In this document: positions 7,648 to 16,186 of the stretch, one piece after another
How the letters are laid out: every line of letters begins with the position of its first letter
Position numbering within the stretch: position 1 is the stretch's first letter
Source: SMWC01 sp045561055
GTDB lineage: Bacteria; Pseudomonadota; Gammaproteobacteria; Steroidobacterales; Rariloculaceae
NCBI GenBank assembly: GCA_045561055.1
Contig: JBJKYL010000017.1
Span: 62,001-126,000, forward strand
Direction: 5' to 3'
Length of the DNA: 64,000 nucleotides
Made by a program: the position numbers and the translations under genes
The notes under the pieces: generated by a model
Seen by the model: only the letters and a program-made list of their open reading frames with translations
Database searches by the model: none
Told to the model about the DNA's origin: nothing

Positions 7648-9021
7648 ATGTCGTTGATCTGCGGGGCTGCTATGATACCCGAGCTTTACGAATCGGTGAA
7701 ACTCGCCAACGGAACCTGCTTGAACGATACGGACTCCCAGTCGCATCCTGACCCTACCATCATTGCGCGCTCCGGCCACTCCATTAGCCGGAAAAATATT
7801 TCGACTAATGCCTTAAAGGTGCTTAACCGTCTGGGTAATGCGGGTTACCAAGCTTTTCTAGTTGGCGGCGGCGTTCGCGACTTACTGTTGAAACTGAATC
7901 CAAAAGATTTCGATATCGTGACTGATGCTCGGCCAGAAGAAATTCGCCTGCTGTTTCGTAACAGCCGTTTGATTGGGCGTCGATTTCGTCTCGCACATAT
8001 CCATTTCGGTAGAGAGATTATCGAGGTCGCTACCTTTCGTGCTGCAGTAACCCACGAGCATCAGAATCGCAGGCAGGCAGATAGCGGTCTTATTCTTCAG
8101 GACAACGTATACGGATCGATTGATGAGGATATCTGGCGCCGTGATTTCACAGTCAATGCGCTCTATTACAATATCGCAGACTTTACGGTTTGGGACTATA
8201 CGTCTGGTATGGAGGATATTACCAAGCGGAGATTGCGGTTAATCGGTAATCCAGAAACACGCTATCGCGAAGACCCAGTTCGTATGCTTCGAGCGGCTCG
8301 TTTCGCTGCCAAACTTGATTTCGAAATAGCTAAGGATTCGGCTATACCCATCCGTAAACTCGGTAAACTACTTCGAGATGTGCCGCCCGCAAGATTGTTC
8401 GATGAGACCCTAAAATTATTCCATACAGGACACGCGTTGCGTAGCCTAGAGTTATTAATTGAATATGACCTTTTGTCATACTTATGGCCGCATACAGCAG
8501 AATTGCTGTGTCGTGATCCAGAAGGATCAGTATTGAAATTCTTGCAGTTAGGACTAGCCAATACCGATCGACGAATTAAAGAAAAGAAACCCGTAACACC
8601 AATGTTTCTCTTCGCGGTATTGTTGTGGCACCCGATTTGCGAGCGTGCTACCGAAATTGTTAAAAAACGGAAGGCGACTGAAATAGAAGCGCTACTCGAT
8701 GCCTCTGAAGAAATTGTGTCGGAGCAACAGAACTATACCTCCTATCCGAAAAGATTCAGTACTCCGATGAAGGATATGCTTGTCATGCAGAGACGCTTCG
8801 GACGGCGGCGTGGCATGCGGGGGCTAAGACTGCTGTCGCACAAGCGCTTTCGGGCTGCTTATGATTTTCTATTGTTGCGGACTCAGTGTGGTGAGGAAGA
8901 TAAAGAACTGGCAGATTGGTGGACCGAGGTCCAGGTAATGTCTGTAAGGGATCAACGCAAGGTCTTTGGTGTTAAGAGGTCTCCGCGCGGGAGTCGAGCT
9001 TCTGCCGACCCGGTAGCATAG
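7648..9021 (+). CDS. pcnB: poly(A) polymerase I (polynucleotide adenylyltransferase)
   Basis: Adds poly(A) tails to RNA 3' ends, which promotes decay by exonucleases and the degradosome. The nucleotidyltransferase core is unmistakable: GHSISRKNISTNALKVL, VGGGVRDLL, the metal-binding KDFDIVTDA and the class-specific GRRFRLAHIHFGREIIEVA, followed by RRDFTVNALYYN. The C-terminal RNA-binding half contains FGRRRGMRGLR. At most 457 residues, normal for PcnB. The start is uncertain: ATG 7648 lies four bases from the tRNA end, ATG 7672 coincides with the predicted tRNA -10 box, and homology begins only around residue 40. It heads the pcnB-dNK-panB-panC cluster. Confidence 0.93.
   Translation: MSLICGAAMIPELYESVKLANGTCLNDTDSQSHPDPTIIARSGHSISRKNISTNALKVLNRLGNAGYQAFLVGGGVRDLLLKLNPKDFDIVTDARPEEIRLLFRNSRLIGRRFRLAHIHFGREIIEVATFRAAVTHEHQNRRQADSGLILQDNVYGSIDEDIWRRDFTVNALYYNIADFTVWDYTSGMEDITKRRLRLIGNPETRYREDPVRMLRAARFAAKLDFEIAKDSAIPIRKLGKLLRDVPPARLFDETLKLFHTGHALRSLELLIEYDLLSYLWPHTAELLCRDPEGSVLKFLQLGLANTDRRIKEKKPVTPMFLFAVLLWHPICERATEIVKKRKATEIEALLDASEEIVSEQQNYTSYPKRFSTPMKDMLVMQRRFGRRRGMRGLRLLSHKRFRAAYDFLLLRTQCGEEDKELADWWTEVQVMSVRDQRKVFGVKRSPRGSRASADPVA
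7672..7700 (-). promoter_or_regulatory. predicted sigma70 promoter of tRNA-Glu, inside the pcnB 5' end
   Basis: Reading the minus strand, TTCACC (7700-7695) and TATCAT (7677-7672) are separated by exactly 17 bases and match the -35 and -10 consensus at four and five of six positions. Transcription would begin about 20 bases before the mature tRNA 5' end at 7643. The -10 box overlaps the ATG at 7672, one of the candidate pcnB starts, so the two divergent genes share this DNA. The elements were found by eye only. Confidence 0.45.
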
Positions 9022-9085
9022 TTGGTGATTCCAAGAGTATCCTTAGCCTTGACTGAACAGCGCATAAGACGGTGCTCGTAACAAA

Positions 9086-9760
9086 ATGGCAAATAAACAG
9101 GACACAAATTCAAAAGGTGGTCCGCGCTATATTGTAGTAGAGGGTCCAATAGGTGTGGGTAAGACGAGTCTAGCGAGACGTCTGGCTGAGAGTTTCAATA
9201 GCCACTTGATCCTCGAAGAAGCGCACGAAAATCCTTTTCTTGAGCGTTTCTATCGCAATCGCCGAAACGTAGCGCTTCCAACTCAATTGTTCTTTTTGTT
9301 TCAACGTGCGCGACAAATTGAAGGGATTCGCCAGTCAGATCTGTTCACGCCGGTTCGCGTCGCAGATTTTTTGTTGGAAAAAGATCGACTATTCGCAGAG
9401 TTGAATCTCGATAGTAATGAACTCGATCTATATGAACAGGTCTATCGATCTCTCGATCTACAACCCCCGATTCCGGATCTCGTTGTTTACCTGCAGGCAC
9501 CTTCCGACGTTCTTTTGCGCCGCGTCACGAATAGAGGATTATCTTATGAGCAGTTTATTGAGGAATCATATTTACGGCGGTTATGTGAAGCGTACGCTGG
9601 GTTCTTCTACGAGTACGACAAAGCGCCGTTGCTCATAGTCAATGCTGCGGCTATCGACCCGGTGCATCGCGATTCTGATTACCAGGAGTTGCTGCGTGCT
9701 ATCGGTCGAATAGAGCGGGGCCGACACTTCTTTAATTCCGCAATTGAGACGATTGCCTGA
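9086..9760 (+). CDS. deoxynucleoside kinase (dAdo/dGuo kinase family)
   Basis: P-loop kinase of 224 residues that phosphorylates deoxynucleosides for dNTP salvage. The P-loop is EGPIGVGKTSLARRLA at residues 18-33, followed by the family's EEAHENPFLERFY (substrate-binding Glu), the QLFFLFQRARQI helix, the DFLLEKDRLFAEL segment that carries the DR pair, and the lid NRGLSYEQFIEESYLRRL. In many relatives the slot between pcnB and panB is filled by folK, or by a folK-dNK fusion; here only the kinase part is present. The ATG at 9086 gives a sensible N-terminus. Exact nucleoside preference cannot be told. Confidence 0.88.
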   Translation: MANKQDTNSKGGPRYIVVEGPIGVGKTSLARRLAESFNSHLILEEAHENPFLERFYRNRRNVALPTQLFFLFQRARQIEGIRQSDLFTPVRVADFLLEKDRLFAELNLDSNELDLYEQVYRSLDLQPPIPDLVVYLQAPSDVLLRRVTNRGLSYEQFIEESYLRRLCEAYAGFFYEYDKAPLLIVNAAAIDPVHRDSDYQELLRAIGRIERGRHFFNSAIETIA

Positions 9761-9778
9761 GATCTTTGAGGGCCGACT

Positions 9779-10609
9779 ATGTATAAGCAGTTACAACAGC
9801 GGGAAATGGATTCCCAACCTGTAAATATTTCGACGTTAAGGAAAATGAAAAATAATAGTAAGCCGATCGCCTGTCTAACCGCATACGATGCGAGTTTTGC
9901 CCAGCTTGTCGATATCGCAGGTACGGATCTTGTGTTAGTCGGAGATTCGTTGGGAATGGTAATCCAAGGTCACGACACGACAGTGCCGGTGACGGTAGAT
10001 GACGTGATCTACCACACGCGGACCGTTGCGCGCGGGTTGCGCAATGCCTTTCTTGTTGCGGACTTGCCTTTCATGAGTTACGCGACGTCCGAGCAGGCAT
10101 TGGAAAACGGTGTGCGACTCATGCAGGAAGGTGGCGCGAAAATGGTTAAGCTCGAGGGTGGGCGCGATCAGGTTTCTGTGGTTGAGTGCCTTTCTAAACA
10201 CGACATACCAGTTTGTGCTCATGTTGGACTTAGACCCCAGGCGGTACATAAGATTGGCGGGTTTCGTGTCCAAGGGCGCGACAGTGGTGCCGCTAAAAAG
10301 ATGGCGGATGACGCCCTTACGCTACAGAACGCGGGCGCCGATATAATACTTGTTGAATGTGTTCCGAACGAAGTCGGAAAAACTCTTAGTAAGATGCTAG
10401 ATGTTCCCGTTATTGGAATAGGGGCGGGGCCATATGTAGACGGTCAAATTCTCGTGCTCTACGATATGATGGGAATAACCCAAGGCCGCACGCCGCGTTT
10501 TGTTAAAAATTACATGGAAGCGCCCAATTCGCCGCTTGCCGCTATCGAGGCCTACGTTAGTGAAGTCCGCAATAGAAGTTATCCCGCTAAGGAACACTGT
10601 TTCTCTTGA
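9779..10609 (+). CDS. panB: 3-methyl-2-oxobutanoate hydroxymethyltransferase
   Basis: First step of pantothenate synthesis: transfers a hydroxymethyl group from methylenetetrahydrofolate to 2-oxoisovalerate, giving ketopantoate. The protein is 276 residues. Signatures are CLTAYDASFAQL, LVGDSLGMVIQGHDTTVPVT (metal-binding Asp), LVADLPFMSY, MVKLEGG and CAHVGLRPQ, and the GIGAGPYVDGQILV loop. The N-terminus has a few extra residues before the conserved start; ATG 9806 in the same frame is an alternative. panC follows 33 bases later, making a panBC unit. Confidence 0.95.
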   Translation: MYKQLQQREMDSQPVNISTLRKMKNNSKPIACLTAYDASFAQLVDIAGTDLVLVGDSLGMVIQGHDTTVPVTVDDVIYHTRTVARGLRNAFLVADLPFMSYATSEQALENGVRLMQEGGAKMVKLEGGRDQVSVVECLSKHDIPVCAHVGLRPQAVHKIGGFRVQGRDSGAAKKMADDALTLQNAGADIILVECVPNEVGKTLSKMLDVPVIGIGAGPYVDGQILVLYDMMGITQGRTPRFVKNYMEAPNSPLAAIEAYVSEVRNRSYPAKEHCFS

Positions 10610-10642
10610 TAGAATTTCTCGCCTCTAATTCAGGTATCTATT

Positions 10643-11503
10643 TTGTATTCACTTTTAACTGCTCGTTCGACGAGTTCTTTACAAAAAAAACTAGATTTGT
10701 GGCGTTCTACCGGTGGCCGTGTTGCGTTAGTTCCAACGATGGGGAACCTTCATGAGGGGCATCTTAGACTAATCGATATCGCTCGTTTAAGTGCCGATCA
10801 GGTTGTTTGCAGTATATTCGTGAACCCCGTTCAGTTTGCCGAGGACGAGGACTTTAGCTGCTATCCGCGTACACCCGATGATGATGTGGCGGTACTCGTG
10901 GAGCAGGGTGTAGTTGATCTTCTTTATCTGCCGGACGTAGACACAATCTACCCGTACGGCACAGATTCTGCCGTGTCGATACAGTTGCCCGCGCTTAGTA
11001 AGGATCTTTGTGGCGCAATGCGACCAGGCCATTTCAACGGAGTTGCATCGGTTGTTCTGAGGTTGTTGAATCTGTTGGCTCCTGATGTCCTTGTGCTCGG
11101 CGATAAGGACTATCAACAAAAAATATTGTTAGAACGAATGATTAGGGATCTGCATTTGCCGATAGAAATTGTTGGGGTTGAAATACACCGTGAATCCGAT
11201 GGGTTAGCGATGAGTTCAAGGAATGCCTATCTAAGCGCAGAAGAGCGTAGTATTGCGCCGACACTTTATGCATCGCTGTTAGCGTTAGCAGATGCTTTAC
11301 GAAAAGGAGAAACGAACTATTCTCAGCTTGAGTTGATTGCTATAAAAAAAATCGCGGCGATTGGATTGGAGCCCGAATATGTCACAGTTCGGCGCGTCTG
11401 TGATTTGGCTCCAGCTGGATTATTTAAACCCGATGATAAGCGTATAGTGCTTGGTGCAGCGAAGCTAGGACGTGCACGCATCATCGATAATGTACGCGTC
11501 TAG
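10643..11503 (+). CDS. panC: pantothenate synthetase (pantoate-beta-alanine ligase)
   Basis: Joins pantoate and beta-alanine with ATP to make pantothenate. 286 residues from a TTG start; this start places the N-terminus exactly where PanC proteins begin relative to ALVPTMGNLHEGH, and no ATG is available upstream. The HIGH-type motif is LHEGH, and the second nucleotide motif is AMSSRNAYLS (KMSKS-like); FVNPVQFAEDEDFSCYPR and VLGDKDYQQ are also typical. It ends 32 bases before the converging queG gene. No aspartate decarboxylase (panD) is seen in the window. Confidence 0.95.
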   Translation: MYSLLTARSTSSLQKKLDLWRSTGGRVALVPTMGNLHEGHLRLIDIARLSADQVVCSIFVNPVQFAEDEDFSCYPRTPDDDVAVLVEQGVVDLLYLPDVDTIYPYGTDSAVSIQLPALSKDLCGAMRPGHFNGVASVVLRLLNLLAPDVLVLGDKDYQQKILLERMIRDLHLPIEIVGVEIHRESDGLAMSSRNAYLSAEERSIAPTLYASLLALADALRKGETNYSQLELIAIKKIAAIGLEPEYVTVRRVCDLAPAGLFKPDDKRIVLGAAKLGRARIIDNVRV

Positions 11504-11535
11504 ATAGATTTGGTTTTTTCACGAGTGTGAAATAG

Positions 11536-12609
11536 TTAGCGGCCCGTGTGTTGAAGAATTGCCCATTCCACGTGTTCGCGGACGAGCGCGGAGGGGTGGT
11601 GTTGGCGTTCCTGTAGGGCCTGCAGAATCTCTGGGTCTGAAGGCGCGTTGCCCAGAGCTACGGCAATATTTCTCAGCCAGCCCTCGTAACCGGCCCGCCG
11701 TAAAGCGCTGCCTTCCGTTGCAGATTCCCATACGGCTTCTGTCCAACGAAAGAGATCGACGAGTGCTGCATTGTCTAGGCCGTGACGAGGCTTAAAATCC
11801 TTTTCTTTCGTTGGTTGAGAAAATTTATTCCACGGGCAGATTAGTTGGCAATCATCACATCCGAAGATCCGATTACCGATCGCTTGGCGAAATTCAACCG
11901 GGATTGGGCCGCGGAGCTCGATTGTTAAATAAGAAATACAACGGCGCGCGTCGAGTTCGTATGGAGCGACGATTGCCTGAGTTGGGCATATATCTATACA
12001 GGCGGCGCAGCTGCCGCAATGATCAGTAACCGGTTCGTCTGTAGGAAGTGGAATGTCGGTGAAGAGTTCGCCTAGGAAAAAATAAGAGCCGGCTTTTCGG
12101 TTTAAAAGATTTGTGTGTTTACCAATCCATCCGAGACCGCTATTACGTGCCAAACTTTTTTCCATTACGGGTGCGCTGTCGACGAATACGCGGAAGCCGA
12201 AAGAACCGATTTGGCTCTCTATGAATCGTGCTAGTTGTTTTAGGCGTCCTCGAAGTACTTTGTGGTAGTCGCGTCCTAGTGTGTAGCGAGAGATATAGGC
12301 GCGTCTCTTATTTTGTAGTGTTGCGTTGGCATCTGAGGTATTACGATGCCAATAATCTAAACGTGCAGAGATTACGCGTACTGTGCCAGGTACTAGTAGT
12401 TCAGGGCGTGAGCGCTTCAATCCATGATGCGCCATGTAGTCCATTTCGCCATGTCGTCCGCGTTCGAGCCAGTACTCGAGCCGGCGTTCGTCCTCTTTGA
12501 GATGGATGCCGCTAATACCTATTTGCTGAAAGCCTATTGTTTTGCCGTGCTGCTTGATTGCCGCGGAAAGGCGCTTGAGGCGATGCTTAGACATAGTAGA
12601 TTCAGGCAT
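11536..12609 (-). CDS. queG: epoxyqueuosine reductase
   Basis: Cobalamin- and iron-sulfur-dependent enzyme that reduces epoxyqueuosine to queuosine in tRNA. It carries two 4Fe-4S motifs, CGSCAACIDICP and CDDCQLICPW, and the N-terminal SARLDYW region. I place the start at ATG 12609, giving 357 residues; ATG 12594 is an alternative. The frame stays open upstream to 12708, but that extension would overlap nnr by 59 bases and is not QueG-like. The gene is divergent from nnr, with about 40 bases between. The E. coli order yjeS(queG)-yjeF-yjeE-amiB is conserved here. Together with the YhhQ-like transporter it indicates a queuosine salvage route. Confidence 0.93.
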   Translation of the reverse strand: MPESTMSKHRLKRLSAAIKQHGKTIGFQQIGISGIHLKEDERRLEYWLERGRHGEMDYMAHHGLKRSRPELLVPGTVRVISARLDYWHRNTSDANATLQNKRRAYISRYTLGRDYHKVLRGRLKQLARFIESQIGSFGFRVFVDSAPVMEKSLARNSGLGWIGKHTNLLNRKAGSYFFLGELFTDIPLPTDEPVTDHCGSCAACIDICPTQAIVAPYELDARRCISYLTIELRGPIPVEFRQAIGNRIFGCDDCQLICPWNKFSQPTKEKDFKPRHGLDNAALVDLFRWTEAVWESATEGSALRRAGYEGWLRNIAVALGNAPSDPEILQALQERQHHPSALVREHVEWAILQHTGR

Positions 12610-12649
12610 ATAACTAATACTCCTCTGAGCGGGCAGTATAATCGTGTAG

Positions 12650-14134
12650 ATGATTGAACTCCCTGTAGAGATATACACGACCGAAGAGGTACGTGAACTA
12701 GATCGCATAGCGATCGCTCAACCTGACATTTCTGCCTACGAATTGATGTGCCGTGCCGGGGATGCGGCTCTCGCCTGTGTTCAGCGACACTGGCCGGAAA
12801 AAAAGAGGTTGTCGATTTTTTGTGGTGCCGGTAATAATGGCGGTGACGGTTACGTCCTGGCTCGTCTGGCGGCTGCAGTGGGTCTTGATGCTCGTGTGAT
12901 TTCAGTCACAGCGCCCGAGCGTCTTACCGGTGCGGCGGCAACAGCATGGCGCGATTTCCGAGCTGCAGGTGGGAAAACCGAAATTCCGAACGGTGAACTA
13001 TTATTTGGGGACGACCTAATCGTAGACGCTCTAGTTGGAACCGGTCTGGATCGAGAGTTAGATGGTTTTAATTTAGCAGCAGTTACTAGCATGAACGCGG
13101 TATCTAATCCTGTGTTGTCTTTGGATATCCCAACGGGGTTGCATGCCGATACGGGCGTGCCTATGGGCAGTGCGGTGCATGCTGATGTCACGATAACCTT
13201 TGTTGGTCTAAAGTTGGGACTTTTCCTCGGTCTAGCGTCTGATTATCGCGGTACACTAGAGTTTTCTGATCTTGGGATTCCAGAAGAAGTTTACACTCAG
13301 CGTACGCACACGCTAGAACGCTTAAGCTTGCGGGTGTTGCGTGAAGCTTTACCGCCACGGCGGCCTTCATCAAACAAGGGCTCACACGGTAGTTTGCTCC
13401 TAGTTGGTGGTTCGCCAGGGATGGTCGGCGCAATACTCCTGGCTGCCGAAGCTGCGATGCGGGCAGGTGCGGGTATTGTCCGCATCGCGACGCATAGCGA
13501 GAGCACGGTAGGTATTGTTTCCGCTCGTCCTGAGATAATTACGTGTGCTATTGATCAACCGGTTGATCTGGATAAGTTGATCGAAAGCGCGAATGCCGTA
13601 GTTGTCGGACCTGGGCTTGGGCAATCGGATTGGGCGCGGGGTCTCATGGAACGAGTTCTCGCGTCGGAGCTACCGGTCGTGCTCGATGCGGATGGGCTCA
13701 ACTTGCTTGCAAAACAGCATAGGCAACGCGATAACTGGATTTTAACTCCTCATCCAGGGGAGGCTGCGCGTTTGCTGCAATGTGACGTGGCGGCAATTCA
13801 GGCTGACCGCCAGCAGGCTGTGCTTGATCTTGTCGACCGTTATAGGGCTAGCATAGTGCTTAAAGGCGCTAATAGTTTGATTGGGAGTCCTGCTAGTGAA
13901 GGGGTTGCTATTTGTGATCGCGGCAACCCAGGTATGGCTGCAGCCGGTATGGGAGACGTCTTAGCTGGGATCGTTGGCGCCGTGAGAGTTCAAACTGGAG
14001 ACGACCTTACGGCTTTGCGTGTTGGTGTGCTGCTTCATGCGCTAGCTGGGGACACGGCGGCCGAAGATGGGCAACGTGGTTTACTTGCGCGCGACCTCAT
14101 GCCACATATTCGTCGTTGGTCTAACCCAGTCTAA
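12650..14134 (+). CDS. nnr: bifunctional NAD(P)HX epimerase/dehydratase
   Basis: Repairs hydrated NADH and NADPH. The 494-residue protein has the N-terminal epimerase (YjeF_N) domain with FCGAGNNGGDGYVLAR near residues 58-73, and the C-terminal ADP/ATP-dependent dehydratase domain of ribokinase fold with SLLLVGGSPGMVGAI, ILTPHPGEAARLL, VLKGANSLI and GNPGMAAAGMGDVLAGI. It starts with MIELPVEIYTTEEVRELD. The stop overlaps the start of tsaE (TAATG), as is common in this cluster. Confidence 0.95.
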   Translation: MIELPVEIYTTEEVRELDRIAIAQPDISAYELMCRAGDAALACVQRHWPEKKRLSIFCGAGNNGGDGYVLARLAAAVGLDARVISVTAPERLTGAAATAWRDFRAAGGKTEIPNGELLFGDDLIVDALVGTGLDRELDGFNLAAVTSMNAVSNPVLSLDIPTGLHADTGVPMGSAVHADVTITFVGLKLGLFLGLASDYRGTLEFSDLGIPEEVYTQRTHTLERLSLRVLREALPPRRPSSNKGSHGSLLLVGGSPGMVGAILLAAEAAMRAGAGIVRIATHSESTVGIVSARPEIITCAIDQPVDLDKLIESANAVVVGPGLGQSDWARGLMERVLASELPVVLDADGLNLLAKQHRQRDNWILTPHPGEAARLLQCDVAAIQADRQQAVLDLVDRYRASIVLKGANSLIGSPASEGVAICDRGNPGMAAAGMGDVLAGIVGAVRVQTGDDLTALRVGVLLHALAGDTAAEDGQRGLLARDLMPHIRRWSNPV

Positions 14135-14637
14135 TGTCAGAGGGAATACTTTATATCGACTCGGAGTTAAGCCTGAAGACGCGAGCTGGCGAGGTAGCGC
14201 GAGCCTGGTTAGATTGCGGGAGTGAGTCGCTAATCATCGGCTTGCATGGTGACCTCGGTAGCGGTAAGACGACGTGGGTGAGAGGTGTGCTAGAGGGTTT
14301 GGGTTATACCGGTCGTGTACCATCGCCGACCTATACGTTAGTGGAGAGCTATCCTCTTGAGATGCTCACGCTCGTTCACATCGATTTGTACAGACTGGAT
14401 GGCTCGGATGAATCCAAGATTGCCGCTGAGATCGAGTTGCTAGGATTGCGTGACTGGCTTGGAAAACCCGGAGTCTGGTTGTTTTTGGAATGGCCCGAGC
14501 GCTCCCCGCAGTTAGTGGCACGCTGCGATTTGGCTATTTTTCTGGATTATGCTGGTGAGCAGGGGCGAAAGTTGGGCTTACGAGCTTTGACCCCTCGCGG
14601 AGAGTCTGCTCTTAAAGGGTTAGCGGAAGATACTTAA
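14134..14637 (+). CDS. tsaE: tRNA threonylcarbamoyladenosine biosynthesis ATPase TsaE
   Basis: P-loop ATPase that works with TsaB and TsaD to install the t6A modification at position 37 of ANN-decoding tRNAs. 167 residues, with the P-loop LHGDLGSGKTTWVRG, the SPTYTLVESY motif (TsaE signature) and the Walker-B-like VHIDLYRLD, then VFLEWPER region as WLFLEWPERSP. It is translationally coupled to nnr. Followed by a short AT-rich gap of about 90 bases before amiB, which may contain a promoter. Confidence 0.95.
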   Translation: MSEGILYIDSELSLKTRAGEVARAWLDCGSESLIIGLHGDLGSGKTTWVRGVLEGLGYTGRVPSPTYTLVESYPLEMLTLVHIDLYRLDGSDESKIAAEIELLGLRDWLGKPGVWLFLEWPERSPQLVARCDLAIFLDYAGEQGRKLGLRALTPRGESALKGLAEDT

Positions 14638-14728
14638 TATTATTTTAGAAATATCTCCTAATATTATATTTTTTAAGAATAAACATTGAAATTTTGATAG
14701 GAAATTGTGAATATAACCATCCTAGCAA

Positions 14729-16057
14729 ATGGAGAGAGTCGGTTTGAGGTTGAATGTTCGATTCGTTTATCTGCTGTTAATGATATTCGGTGGTGTCGCC
14801 GACGTTTCCAGTGCAGAAGTCGAAGGGTTGCGTGTGTGGTCCGGTCCCGAGTCGACTCGAGTTGTTCTCGATCTCTCCGCAACAACGACGCACAAGGTCT
14901 TCTCGCTCGAAAAACCTAATCGGATCGTTATTGACTTAGCGAATGCTGAGACAGTTCTGACAAATACGGTCCCAGAAGCTGGTGGCTTGATAACAGGTAT
15001 TAGAACGGGTACCCGGTCTGGCGGAGACCTACGCGTCGTAATAGATCTCGCTCGTGAGGTTAAAGCTAATACGTTTCTGCTAGAGCCGAATGATATTTAC
15101 GGTTACCGTCTAGTTGTCGACTTAATGCCGCTAACTACGGTTTCAATTGTCCATCGTGCACCAGAGGCCCGAGTAAACGGTGGCCGGGATCTGATTATCG
15201 CGATCGATGCAGGTCATGGTGGGGATGATCCTGGAGCGAGTGGTCCACGCGGCGTCCATGAAAAGAACGTAGTGCTCGCTGTTGCTCGTCGGCTCGCTAC
15301 AGAAGTGGCGAAGCAGCCTGGTATGCGTCCGCTATTGATTCGAGACGGTGATTACTTTATTTCGCTTCGCGACCGCATGAGGAAGGCGCATAGCGCGAAA
15401 GCCGATTTGTTTGTGTCAATCCACGCGGACGCATTCAGAGATAGTCGTGCGAGTGGCGCTACGGTTTACATGCTATCGCAGAAGGGTGCGACGGACGAAG
15501 CTGCGCGTACTCTCGCAGAGCGTGAAAATGCTTCCGATTTGCTCGGTGGTGTTTCTTTGAGTGACAAAGACGATGTACTTGCCGGTGTATTATTAGACTT
15601 GTCTCAGAGTGCAGCAATCAGCGCCAGCTCCGTTGCCGCAGGTTATCTTATTGATCGAATTCGGCGTGTGACTCATATACGAAGGGATAGCGTGCAGAGG
15701 GCTCCGTTTCTTGTGCTTAAGTCGCCAGATATTCCATCACTTTTAATTGAGACCGCCTATATATCTAACCCTGACCAAGAACGTGCCCTCAATGACGAAA
15801 AATTCCAAGAGGACCTTGCGCGCGCTATCCAAGACGGCATAGTTGATTACTTCCGCGATTATCCTCCGCCTGATAGTTATATAGCATCTCACCCTCCACC
15901 ACGTCGTGAAAGCCCAATTCGACACGTTATTAGCTCTGGCGAAACTCTGTCGGAGATCGCGGAACGCTATCGCGTCCGTCTCGCGACGCTCAAGAGCTAT
16001 AATCGGATAACGAGCGATGTTATTCAGGTCGGGCAGATTTTAGCTATACCTATTTAG
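14729..16057 (+). CDS. amiB: N-acetylmuramoyl-L-alanine amidase with AMIN and LysM domains
   Basis: Periplasmic zinc amidase that cleaves the stem peptide from septal peptidoglycan during daughter-cell separation. The 442-residue protein has a signal peptide (ending near VSSA, residue 31), an AMIN domain at about 33-135 that targets septal wall, an Amidase_3 domain at about 150-380 with zinc ligands in DAGHGGDDPGASG, the Glu of HEKNV and the His of SIHADAF, and the catalytic Glu in LLIETAYISN. A C-terminal LysM domain (SSGETLSEIAERYRVRLATL) binds peptidoglycan. The regulatory helix region between about 265 and 300 suggests EnvC/NlpD-type activation, by analogy. Confidence 0.94.
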   Translation: MERVGLRLNVRFVYLLLMIFGGVADVSSAEVEGLRVWSGPESTRVVLDLSATTTHKVFSLEKPNRIVIDLANAETVLTNTVPEAGGLITGIRTGTRSGGDLRVVIDLAREVKANTFLLEPNDIYGYRLVVDLMPLTTVSIVHRAPEARVNGGRDLIIAIDAGHGGDDPGASGPRGVHEKNVVLAVARRLATEVAKQPGMRPLLIRDGDYFISLRDRMRKAHSAKADLFVSIHADAFRDSRASGATVYMLSQKGATDEAARTLAERENASDLLGGVSLSDKDDVLAGVLLDLSQSAAISASSVAAGYLIDRIRRVTHIRRDSVQRAPFLVLKSPDIPSLLIETAYISNPDQERALNDEKFQEDLARAIQDGIVDYFRDYPPPDSYIASHPPPRRESPIRHVISSGETLSEIAERYRVRLATLKSYNRITSDVIQVGQILAIPI

Positions 16058-16186
16058 CGTTCTTTGTAACGGTCAGGTGGTTGTTTCTGAAGAGATGACG
16101 GCAAACGAAGAGGTTAGGTGCGGGGGTGCCGTGGTTATTTTGTATTAGCCTTTCGCGGCGAGGCAGTCGCTCCTACAATAGCGCAC

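Noticed and set aside
11504..11535. TTTCAC/GTGAAA hairpin between converging panC and queG
   Set aside because: The stem is only six AT-rich pairs and no T tract follows on either strand, so I do not call a terminator.
13188..13624. Several minus-strand ORFs inside nnr
   Set aside because: They overlap a gene with strong domain motifs in the correct frame and show no family features.
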